Shown: piece by piece, positions 1-5,224 of the stretch
How the letters are laid out: each line of letters starts with the position of its first letter
Numbering within the stretch: position 1 is the first letter of the stretch
Source: Sulfurospirillaceae bacterium
GTDB taxonomy: Bacteria; Campylobacterota; Campylobacteria; Campylobacterales; Sulfurospirillaceae
Reading direction: 5' to 3'
Assembly: GCA_028705785.1 (NCBI GenBank)
Contig: JAQWCT010000185.1
Location: 1 to 5,224 of the forward strand
Length of the DNA: 5,224 nt
Position numbers and translations under genes: made by a program
The notes under the pieces: generated by a model
What the model was told of the DNA's origin: nothing
Seen by the model: the letters and a program-made list of their open reading frames with translations, nothing else
Databases searched by the model: none

Positions 1-1001
1 AATTTTTCACTTAAAAAAAGTTCCATTTCTTCTTGTTCACTAAAGCGTTGTGCTATCAAAATATGGGAAGAAAAAGACTGATTCATAGGATTGTAAAACT
101 CAAAAATAGCTCTTTTGTAAAGTTCGTCTTTTTCAAACCCGTAAGTGTTATGTAAGATTGAGTTTGAGGTGGAGACGATTTTTCCCTCTCGGATAAAAAG
201 TCGCATGATCGTAGCGGCTTTACCTTCGACTTCTATGGCGAAAACATCATAGTTTTCAAGCTTTAAGAGTTCCACATGTGTGACATGTAAAGAATTTTTG
301 ATAGAATTGATGATATCTCGGATTTTACCTGCTTCTTCAAAGTTGAGTTTTTGGGAAGCATTTTCCATTTTATGAGTCAAAATAGAGAGTAAAATTTTTT
401 GATTTTGGAGTGCGCCTAGCGCTTCTTGAACGATTTTACCATAAGATGTTTCATCTATTTTTCCCTCACATGGAGCGAGGCATCGTTTGATTTGATGAAA
501 CAAACAGGCTTTTTTCCCTTTGATGCAACTTCTTTTTTGAACTAGAGGAAAAGCAAGATAGAGCGCTTCAAGTAATGATTTGGCTGAACTTGAAAGTGGA
601 CCAAAATATTTGATGTTTTTATCACTAATGATTTTGCGGGTGATTTCAAATCGGGGAAAGGCTTCTTTGGTGTTAATGCAAATGTACGGATAAGTTTTGT
701 CATCACGAAGTAAAATGTTGTATTTGGGTTTGAGTTGTTTAATCAATGAATTTTCAAGAATCAGGGCATCATGTTCGCTTTGCACGACGATATATTCAAC
801 TTTGGTGACTTCAGATATCATCTTACAAAGGCGAGGGGAGAGCATTGGCGCTGGGCAAAGTGGTTCGGAAAACCGAAAGTAACTTTTAACTCTATTTTTA
901 ATGACTTTTGCTTTTCCTACATAAAGTAGCATTCCATTTTGGTCAAAAAATTGATAAATACCTGCACTTTGTGGAGCGTTTTGGAGCTGTTGTTTTAGCA
1001 T
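1..1001 (-). CDS. uvrC: UvrABC system protein C (excinuclease subunit), N-terminal part; 3' end outside window
   Basis: UvrC is the nuclease of nucleotide excision repair. It joins the UvrB-DNA complex at a lesion and cuts 3' then 5' of the damage. Reading the minus strand from the ATG at 1001-999 gives 333 open codons with no stop before the window edge, a little over half of a typical UvrC of about 600 residues. The N-terminal GIY-YIG nuclease domain is clear: GIY at residues 14-16, YVG at 27-29, Arg37, the likely metal-binding Glu83 in ALILENSLIKQ, and Asn95 in KPKYN. Cysteines 159, 166, 174 and 178 fall where the reported UvrC Fe-S ligands lie. A UVR domain for UvrB contact spans about residues 204-238 (NFEEAGKIRD). 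The RNase H-like 5' nuclease and HhH domains would lie off the left edge. The start overlaps the end of the upstream gene by 7 bases (ATGCTAA) and has no clear Shine-Dalgarno sequence, which suggests translational coupling. Confidence 0.97.
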   Translation of the reverse strand, partial: MLKQQLQNAPQSAGIYQFFDQNGMLLYVGKAKVIKNRVKSYFRFSEPLCPAPMLSPRLCKMISEVTKVEYIVVQSEHDALILENSLIKQLKPKYNILLRDDKTYPYICINTKEAFPRFEITRKIISDKNIKYFGPLSSSAKSLLEALYLAFPLVQKRSCIKGKKACLFHQIKRCLAPCEGKIDETSYGKIVQEALGALQNQKILLSILTHKMENASQKLNFEEAGKIRDIINSIKNSLHVTHVELLKLENYDVFAIEVEGKAATIMRLFIREGKIVSTSNSILHNTYGFEKDELYKRAIFEFYNPMNQSFSSHILIAQRFSEQEEMELFLSEK

Positions 1002-1444
1002 TTTTGAGATTGAATCGCTTTTCTAATTTCTTCAAAAAGGCTTCGTAGTTTTGAATCATCACAACTGTTTTTAAAGTCGCCCTCAGCTCTTTCTTCGTAA
1101 AAAATATCGGAGTTTTTGGATTCAGGTATTTCTTCAGTTTGAGGTTTATTGGTCACAAAGCATTGAATATCTTTTACATGTAAGCATTCGCACTCTGGAA
1201 AATGGAGGATGATTTGGCTTAATAGACTCTTTATCAAACTCCGTTTATAATTAAACTCCATTTTTGCACTGGGATGGTTAAAGACAAAAAATAGTGTTTC
1301 ATCTCTAATGTAGAGAAAACGAACCATATGGGTAAAGTTTTTAGGTAGTAAACTGAGCAGCTTGTCGAAACAACGCATTTGCTCATATTTTTTCATAGAA
1401 GGGTGTTTTACCAAATGAGAAATTATATTTTTAGCATCTTTCAT
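995..1444 (-). CDS. DUF721/DciA-like protein (tentative), 149 aa
   Basis: A 149-residue soluble protein with no signal peptide or membrane segment. Residues about 28-98 resemble the DUF721 fold, to which the replicative-helicase loader DciA belongs: a leading helix (FDKLLSLLP), a strand of the form ETLFFVFNHPSAKMEF around 49-64, then a helix RSLIKSLLSQI at 69-78 ending in a predicted strand near 90-98. A low-complexity acidic linker (about 100-130) leads to a C-terminal helix (131-145). It contains six cysteines (25, 85, 87, 95, 128, 149), fairly many for its size, but no clear metal site. DUF721/DciA proteins usually bind DNA and the DnaB helicase; that role here is inferred from weak resemblance only. 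The ATG at 1444 is the most upstream possible start, because an in-frame stop sits at 1465-1463. Met17 (ATG at 1396-1394) is an alternative start, but neither has a good ribosome binding site. The stop overlaps the uvrC start, so the two are probably co-transcribed. Confidence 0.6.
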   Translation of the reverse strand: MKDAKNIISHLVKHPSMKKYEQMRCFDKLLSLLPKNFTHMVRFLYIRDETLFFVFNHPSAKMEFNYKRSLIKSLLSQIILHFPECECLHVKDIQCFVTNKPQTEEIPESKNSDIFYEERAEGDFKNSCDDSKLRSLFEEIRKAIQSQKC

Positions 1445-1567
1445 GTGCTTATTATAGCATGTTTAGGCTTTACAATTTTAGGATGTGGCTACAAAGGAGA
1501 TCCTGTTTATAAAGATGCTCCTGTGAAAGAAAAAAAATCTTCATTCTTTTCTTCTAAAGAATCGTAG
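1415..1567 (+). CDS. Small outer-membrane lipoprotein, LptM/YifL-like (tentative), 50 aa
   Basis: From the ATG at 1415 this encodes a 50-residue prolipoprotein. Arg2 precedes a hydrophobic stretch at about residues 4-21, ending in a lipobox ILGC with the lipidated cysteine at residue 24. The residue at +2 after Cys is Tyr, not Asp, so Lol sorting would send it to the outer membrane. The mature part is only about 27 residues, beginning CGYKGDPVYKD and ending in a Lys/Ser-rich tail. The CGxKGxxxY pattern resembles LptM (formerly YifL) of Proteobacteria, whose mature start is CGLKGPLYFP and which assists LptD maturation in the LPS transport machine; this role is inference from a short motif. A TTG start at 1379 would add 12 residues but makes a worse signal peptide. 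AGAAGGG at 1397-1403 is a possible, rather distant, ribosome binding site. The first 30 bases overlap the opposing gene. nadB begins 2 bases after the stop. Confidence 0.62.
   Translation: MRNYIFSIFHVLIIACLGFTILGCGYKGDPVYKDAPVKEKKSSFFSSKES
1451..1459 (-). promoter_or_regulatory. Candidate extended -10 promoter for the leftward DUF721-like/uvrC unit
   Basis: On the minus strand the sequence TGCTATAAT (extended TGn plus a perfect -10 hexamer) ends only six bases before the ATG at 1444. No good -35 is seen at normal spacing: TTGTAA at 1475-1470 is only 13 bases away. Extended -10 promoters and Campylobacterota sigma-70 promoters depend little on a -35 box. The expected transcription start would fall at or within a base or two of the ATG itself, implying a leaderless message or use of a downstream start. 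The element lies inside the coding region of the opposing lipoprotein gene. Confidence 0.5.
1556..1561 (+). promoter_or_regulatory. Weak ribosome binding site for nadB
   Basis: AAAGAA lies 8 bases before the nadB ATG, inside the last codons of the lipoprotein gene. It is a modest match to the Shine-Dalgarno consensus. With only two bases between the upstream stop and the ATG (TAGGTATG), ribosomes ending translation of the lipoprotein gene could reinitiate at nadB. Confidence 0.45.
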
Positions 1568-1569
1568 GT

Positions 1570-3030
1570 ATGAAAACATCGTATGATGTTCTCATTATTG
1601 GTACAGGGATTGCAGGGCTTCAAACAGCGCTTAACTTGCCAAAATCGCTGAATATTCTTATCGTTTCCAAAGACTATGCGTGGGAATGCAATACTTTTTA
1701 TGCACAAGGTGGCGTTGCTGTTGCTGTGGATGAAGCAGATATTTCCTTACATGTAAAGGATACGCTTGAAGCTGGAACTGGGCATTGTAATAAAGAAGCG
1801 GTTGAAGTTTTATGTTCCAATGGACCTTTAGCGATACAAAGACTCATCGATATGGGTTTTGAATTTGATAAGGATGAAAAGGGAAAGTTACTCTACACCA
1901 AAGAAGCAGCACATAGTCAAAATCGTATTTTACACGCAGGTGGTGATGCCACAGGGAGATATATTCATCTTTTTATGATGGAACAACTCTTTTGCCCCAT
2001 CCTTTACAATACGCAAGTCACAGACCTTTTAATCGAAGATGGTGAGTGTTATGGTGCAAGAGTCTTACATGCAGATCGCATTTTTAATCTCTATGCAAAA
2101 AAAGTCATTATTGCGAGTGGTGGTGTAGGTTCTTTATATGAGTATCACACGAATGCTCGAACCATTAGCGCAGATATGCAAGGTATATGTTTAAGTCATG
2201 GCATTGCCCTTGCAGATATGGAAATGATGCAGTTCCATCCTACGGCTTTTGTGCTTGGTAATGCCGTGCGAAAACAACTTTTGAGTGAATCTTTGCGAGG
2301 AGAGGGTGCAAAAGTGGTAGATGAAGAGGGAAAAAGATTTGTTTACGAATATGATACAAGAGGAGAGCTTGCGCCTAGAGATATTGTTTCTAGAGCTATA
2401 TTTGACTATAAACAAAAGACACAAAAAGAAGTTTATTTGGATTTAAGTGCCTTTGAAGAAGCCCATTTTAAACAAAGATTTCCGAGTATTTATTTTAATA
2501 TGAAAAATATAGGTTACGATTTACCACGCCAAAGAATACCTATTTCTCCCGCATTTCACTATGCGATGGGTGGAATTAAAACTGATTTAGAAGGGAAAAT
2601 AGCAGGCGTTAAAAATCTCTATGCGGTAGGAGAAGCAGCCAATACGGGAGTGCATGGTGCCAATCGCTTGGCAAGTAACTCATTATTAGAGGGACTGGTT
2701 TTTTCTTATCGCGTGGCACAAGATATTCTTAAAACTATAGCGCAAGAGAAAACACTCAAAGTGTTTAGTGAAAAAGAAGCTATTTTAATGAAAGAGGGCG
2801 ATAAAGAACTTAAAAACGAATTACGAAATCTAATGTGGTGTCATGCAGGAATAATGCGGGATAAGACAAATTTAGAAAAAGCATTCAAGCGCGTAGAAGA
2901 AATGATAGAATTGCCTATTGGTAAACTTTTAAAACTCAGACTTTTAGTCTCAAGAGAGATTATTCAAAGTGCACTTAAACGAAAAGCGTCTTTAGGCGCA
3001 CACTATATAAAAGAGGATGTAAATAGATGA
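1570..3030 (+). CDS. nadB: L-aspartate oxidase
   Basis: NadB is a cytoplasmic FAD enzyme that oxidises L-aspartate to iminoaspartate, which NadA condenses with dihydroxyacetone phosphate to make quinolinate for NAD. It can pass electrons to oxygen or fumarate, which suits a microaerobic or anaerobic host. Residues 6-24 carry the FAD-binding GTGIAG motif (11-16), followed by FYAQGGVAVAV (43-53). Expected E. coli NadB active-site counterparts are present: Glu112, His223 in QFHPTAF, Glu240 in SESLRGEGA, Arg270 in APRDIV, His330 in PAFHYAMGG, and Arg366 in HGANRLASNSLLE. Thr259 of E. coli is replaced by Ser239. The C-terminal helical domain (about 400-486) ends in RKASLGAHY. At 486 residues it is shorter than the 540-residue E. 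coli enzyme but complete. The substrate-site residues and overall pattern favour NadB over the related SdhA/FrdA flavoproteins, and no sdhB/frdB neighbour is present. nadA and nadC are not in the window. The gene ends in a 4-base ATGA overlap with nhaD. Confidence 0.96.
   Translation: MKTSYDVLIIGTGIAGLQTALNLPKSLNILIVSKDYAWECNTFYAQGGVAVAVDEADISLHVKDTLEAGTGHCNKEAVEVLCSNGPLAIQRLIDMGFEFDKDEKGKLLYTKEAAHSQNRILHAGGDATGRYIHLFMMEQLFCPILYNTQVTDLLIEDGECYGARVLHADRIFNLYAKKVIIASGGVGSLYEYHTNARTISADMQGICLSHGIALADMEMMQFHPTAFVLGNAVRKQLLSESLRGEGAKVVDEEGKRFVYEYDTRGELAPRDIVSRAIFDYKQKTQKEVYLDLSAFEEAHFKQRFPSIYFNMKNIGYDLPRQRIPISPAFHYAMGGIKTDLEGKIAGVKNLYAVGEAANTGVHGANRLASNSLLEGLVFSYRVAQDILKTIAQEKTLKVFSEKEAILMKEGDKELKNELRNLMWCHAGIMRDKTNLEKAFKRVEEMIELPIGKLLKLRLLVSREIIQSALKRKASLGAHYIKEDVNR
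3012..3017 (+). promoter_or_regulatory. Ribosome binding site for nhaD
   Basis: AGAGGA sits 9 bases upstream of the ATG at 3027, within the last codons of nadB. It supports that ATG, which overlaps the nadB stop as ATGA, and so points to coupled translation. Confidence 0.7.
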
Positions 3031-4376
3031 AAATAGTTTTACTTATGTTGGCGTTTGTTTCGAGTATATGGGCATCAAGTGGTCAAGATTTAACGACAAC
3101 TTGGGTTGGGATGTTCTCTTTGGTTCTCTTCTTGGTTGGCTACTATATCATCGCAGCGGAGGAAAAGTATCATATCAATAAAGCAAAACCTGCGCTGTTT
3201 GTGGGTACGGGAATCTTCATCTTAATAGGCTTTTATAATGTCTTTAATGGGCTTGATTCTAGACCTTTAACGCACGAAGTGGAGCTATTGATTTTGGAGA
3301 TTGCACAGATTTTCTTCTTTTTACTCGTAGCAATGACCTATATTGAGGTTATGATTGAAAGAAGAGTTTTTGAGGCACTCAAATACAAGTTGGTTTCTAA
3401 AGGATATTCTTATAAAAAACTTTTTTGGCTCACAGGTGCGCTAGCGTTTTTTATCAGTCCTGTAGCGGATAATTTGACGACAGCACTTATTCTCTCAACC
3501 GTTTTAATTACCATAGAAAAAAAAGATAAAACTTTTTTGGTTCCTGGAGCCATCAATATCGTTGTAGGTGCGAACGCAGGAGGGGCGTGGAGTCCCTTTG
3601 GTGATATCACTACGCTGATGCCATGGATTGCGGGTAAAGCACAGTTCTTTGATTTTTTCGCACTTTTCCCTGCGTCCTTTTTGGGCTGGTTACTCACAGG
3701 ATGGTTGCTCTCTTTCGCTGTGCCCAGTGGTATGCCTCATTTTGATATTGCCACAGAAGAAAAGGTTTTTATTCGCAAAGGTGGAAAATTAGTGATTTAT
3801 CTAGGGGCATTTACGATTTTTTGTGCTGTTTTATGTCAGCAACTCTTTCATATTCCTCCGATGTGGGGTATGATGTTTGGTTTTTCATTGTTAAAGCTTT
3901 ATGCTTTTAGATTGAAGCGAACATCAGATGAAGAGTTAAAAACTTTTATAGCTGTAAGTAAAATCGAACATGATACGCTGCTTTTTTTCTTCGGTATTTT
4001 AGCGGCAGTTGGTGGTTTGCATTATTTAGGATTTTTAGATCTTGCTGTTAAACTTTACGACACAGCAGGGGCTACGACTGTTAACATTGGGGTCGGTTTT
4101 CTCTCTGCATTTATTGACAATGTGCCTGTTATGAGTGCTGTACTAAAAGCGAGTCCTAATATGGGACTTGACCAGTGGCTTTTAGTGACACTCACCGCTG
4201 GAATTGGTGGAAGTATGATTAGTTTTGGCTCAGCTGCTGGAGTTGGTGTTATGGGAAAACTCAGAGGTGTTTATACTTTTGGCTCACACATGAAGTATGC
4301 TTGGACAGTGCTTGTAGGTTATATTGTCTCGTTAGTAGTTTGGTATGTACAATTCGAAATACTTGGTTTATATTAA
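3027..4376 (+). CDS. nhaD: Na+/H+ antiporter, NhaD type (ion transporter superfamily)
   Basis: An inner-membrane protein of 449 residues, the usual size for NhaD, which exports Na+ (or Li+) in exchange for H+ and helps control pH and sodium gradients. The N-terminus (residues 1-17, ending SSIWASSGQ) looks like a signal peptide or first membrane helix. About 12 further hydrophobic segments follow, near 25-43, 55-73, 86-107, 132-148, 150-163, 170-185, 206-231, 253-272, 278-294, 316-335, 350-372, 383-405 and 423-446. NhaD/ArsB-family motifs are visible in two related halves: SPVADNLTTALI (144-155) with NAGGAWSPFGDITTL (183-197), and FIDNVPVMSAV (362-372) with GGSMISFGSAAGVGVMG (394-410). The paired Asp-Asn motifs (Asp148-Asn149 and Asp364-Asn365) are plausible ion-site residues. 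A related arsenite or dicarboxylate carrier is possible, but the SPFGDITTLMPW signature favours NhaD. It overlaps nadB by 4 bases and precedes guaA by 12 bases. Confidence 0.92.
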   Translation: MKIVLLMLAFVSSIWASSGQDLTTTWVGMFSLVLFLVGYYIIAAEEKYHINKAKPALFVGTGIFILIGFYNVFNGLDSRPLTHEVELLILEIAQIFFFLLVAMTYIEVMIERRVFEALKYKLVSKGYSYKKLFWLTGALAFFISPVADNLTTALILSTVLITIEKKDKTFLVPGAINIVVGANAGGAWSPFGDITTLMPWIAGKAQFFDFFALFPASFLGWLLTGWLLSFAVPSGMPHFDIATEEKVFIRKGGKLVIYLGAFTIFCAVLCQQLFHIPPMWGMMFGFSLLKLYAFRLKRTSDEELKTFIAVSKIEHDTLLFFFGILAAVGGLHYLGFLDLAVKLYDTAGATTVNIGVGFLSAFIDNVPVMSAVLKASPNMGLDQWLLVTLTAGIGGSMISFGSAAGVGVMGKLRGVYTFGSHMKYAWTVLVGYIVSLVVWYVQFEILGLY

Positions 4377-4377
4377 T

Positions 4378-4385
4378 AAAGGAAG
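4378..4385 (+). promoter_or_regulatory. Strong ribosome binding site for guaA
   Basis: AAAGGAAG lies in the 12-base gap after the nhaD stop, with the AAGGA core 5 bases before the ATG at 4389. It is the best Shine-Dalgarno match in the window. It fixes the guaA start and suggests that guaA is translated efficiently on its own, even on a shared transcript. Confidence 0.8.
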
Positions 4386-4388
4386 ATA

Positions 4389-5224
4389 ATGAAAGAAGTC
4401 CCAATTTTAGTGCTCGATTTCGGCTCTCAATATACACAATTGATAGCAAGAAAATTAAGAGAAAGTGGTGTTTATTGTGAGATTGTCCCTTACAATGAAA
4501 AAATAGAAGATATTAAGAAGCGAAAGCCTAAGGGAATTATCTTAAGCGGTGGTCCAGCGTCTGTGTATGCCAAAGGCTCTTATCATCCTGATGAGGCGGT
4601 CTATAATTTGGGTTTACCTATCCTTGGTATTTGTTATGGTATGCAATTGCTCACCCAATATTTTGGGGGAAGTGTTATTTCTGCAACACATCAAGAATAT
4701 GGTAAGGCTGAGCTAAAGTTCGAAAATGACCATAAAATTTTTAAAGACACTAAATGTGGACAAATTGTATGGATGAGTCATGGGGATAAGGTGGATACCT
4801 TGCCAGATGGATTTGAAAAGATTGCTTATAGTGAAAATTCACCTTATGCCGCTATCGCAGATGAGAAACGCAATATCTTTGCTTTTCAGTTCCACCCAGA
4901 AGTCTATCATAGCGAACAAGGTACAAAACTTTTAAAGAATTTTGCAAAATATATTTGTGGATGTGAAAGTACTTGGAATATGGGCTCATTTGCGAAAGAG
5001 CAAATCGCTAAAATTCAAAAACAAGTAGGTGATAAAAAGGTACTATGTGGCGTAAGTGGTGGTGTTGACAGTTCAGTCGTTGCAACTTTACTTGCTGAGG
5101 CTATTGGGGACAAATTGGTATCGGTTTTTGTGGATAATGGACTGCTTCGTGCTAATGAGCGAGCGCAAGTTGAGGCGATGTTCAAAAGTCGAAATGTACC
5201 ATTAATTACGATTGATGCGAGTGA
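4389..5224 (+). CDS. guaA: GMP synthase (glutamine-hydrolysing), N-terminal part; 3' end outside window
   Basis: GuaA converts XMP to GMP using ATP and ammonia released from glutamine, the last step of guanine nucleotide synthesis; it acts in the cytoplasm as a dimer. The 278 codons present cover the whole class I glutamine amidotransferase domain (about 5-190) and the start of the ATP pyrophosphatase domain. The amidotransferase triad is Cys82 in GICYGMQLL, His169 and Glu171 in FHPEV. The substrate loop LSGGPASVY is at 52-60. The pyrophosphatase P-loop SGGVDSS is at 223-229, followed by VDNGLLR (248-254). The dimerisation domain (roughly the last 200 or more residues of about 510-525) lies beyond the right edge. 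The start follows a strong ribosome binding site. The gene probably shares a transcript with nhaD, since no terminator or clear promoter fits in the 12-base gap. Confidence 0.98.
   Translation, partial: MKEVPILVLDFGSQYTQLIARKLRESGVYCEIVPYNEKIEDIKKRKPKGIILSGGPASVYAKGSYHPDEAVYNLGLPILGICYGMQLLTQYFGGSVISATHQEYGKAELKFENDHKIFKDTKCGQIVWMSHGDKVDTLPDGFEKIAYSENSPYAAIADEKRNIFAFQFHPEVYHSEQGTKLLKNFAKYICGCESTWNMGSFAKEQIAKIQKQVGDKKVLCGVSGGVDSSVVATLLAEAIGDKLVSVFVDNGLLRANERAQVEAMFKSRNVPLITIDAS

Noticed and set aside
697..882. Plus-strand 61-residue open frame
   Set aside because: It lies entirely antisense to the GIY-YIG region of uvrC, has no family resemblance and no good ribosome binding site.
1333..1338. 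TAAAGT as a plus-strand -10 element for the lipoprotein operon
   Set aside because: The match is poor, it is about 75 bases upstream of the ATG, and similar AT-rich hexamers occur by chance throughout. I could not identify a confident promoter for this start.
1379..1414. TTG start extending the lipoprotein by 12 residues
   Set aside because: The ATG at 1415 gives a signal peptide of normal length with a short basic N-terminus. The TTG form adds a second hydrophobic and basic stretch and has no ribosome binding site.
1507..1707. Minus-strand 66-residue open frame across the lipoprotein/nadB junction
   Set aside because: It is antisense to the end of the lipoprotein gene and the conserved FAD-binding start of nadB, and its translation looks like no known protein.
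2191..2424. Minus-strand 77-residue open frame inside nadB
   Set aside because: It is a shadow of the conserved NadB active-site region, with biased, low-complexity Ser/Phe/His content.
3410..3697. Minus-strand 95-residue open frame inside nhaD
   Set aside because: It is antisense to the strongly conserved NhaD membrane motifs. The Lys/Ser/Ala-rich product is typical of the reverse complement of membrane-protein codons.
4377..4388. Terminator or new promoter between nhaD and guaA
   Set aside because: The gap is only 12 bases, has no inverted repeat and is filled mostly by the ribosome binding site.
4261..4449. Minus-strand 62-residue open frame across the nhaD/guaA junction
   Set aside because: It overlaps the end of nhaD and the start of guaA on the opposite strand, with no sign of being translated.
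1..5224. Mobile element, CRISPR array, tRNA/rRNA, toxin-antitoxin or defence system
   Set aside because: Nearly all the sequence is covered by recognisable or well-placed housekeeping genes. No transposase, terminal inverted repeats, spaced direct repeats or RNA gene structure was seen by eye.

Overview
The window looks like ordinary chromosomal housekeeping DNA from a low-GC member of the Campylobacterota (Epsilonproteobacteria). Sulfurospirillum or a close relative is my best guess. The reasons are the AT-rich sequence with short intergenic gaps, the protein sequences themselves, and the combination of UvrC, a DUF721/DciA-like protein, NadB, NhaD and GuaA. The genus is an inference from general resemblance, not from a search.

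Layout: two divergent transcription units meet around 1415-1444. Leftward (minus strand) runs a DUF721/DciA-like gene (1444 to 995), followed with a 7-base overlap by uvrC (starts 1001, runs off the left edge with about 333 codons present). Rightward (plus strand) runs a 50-residue lipoprotein gene (1415-1567) resembling the LptM/YifL lipoprotein family. It is followed by nadB (1570-3030, L-aspartate oxidase), nhaD (3027-4376, Na+/H+ antiporter) and guaA (from 4389, GMP synthase, runs off the right edge with 278 codons present). Spacings in the rightward unit are 2 bases, a 4-base overlap and 12 bases, so it reads as one co-transcribed, partly translationally coupled operon.

Functionally the leftward unit concerns DNA: a possible helicase-loader-like protein and nucleotide excision repair. 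The rightward unit mixes an envelope lipoprotein, the first step of de novo NAD synthesis, sodium/proton homeostasis at the inner membrane, and GMP synthesis. Nothing visible makes these one pathway; it looks like a typical mixed housekeeping operon of this phylum.

The most interesting part is the divergent junction. The two 5' coding ends overlap by about 30 bases on opposite strands. A strong extended -10 element for the leftward gene lies inside the rightward lipoprotein gene, so close to the leftward ATG that a leaderless mRNA is predicted. I found no mobile elements, CRISPR arrays, RNA genes, long repeats or convincing terminators, and no gene-free stretch longer than 300 bases. I do not see evidence for a new multi-gene system here.
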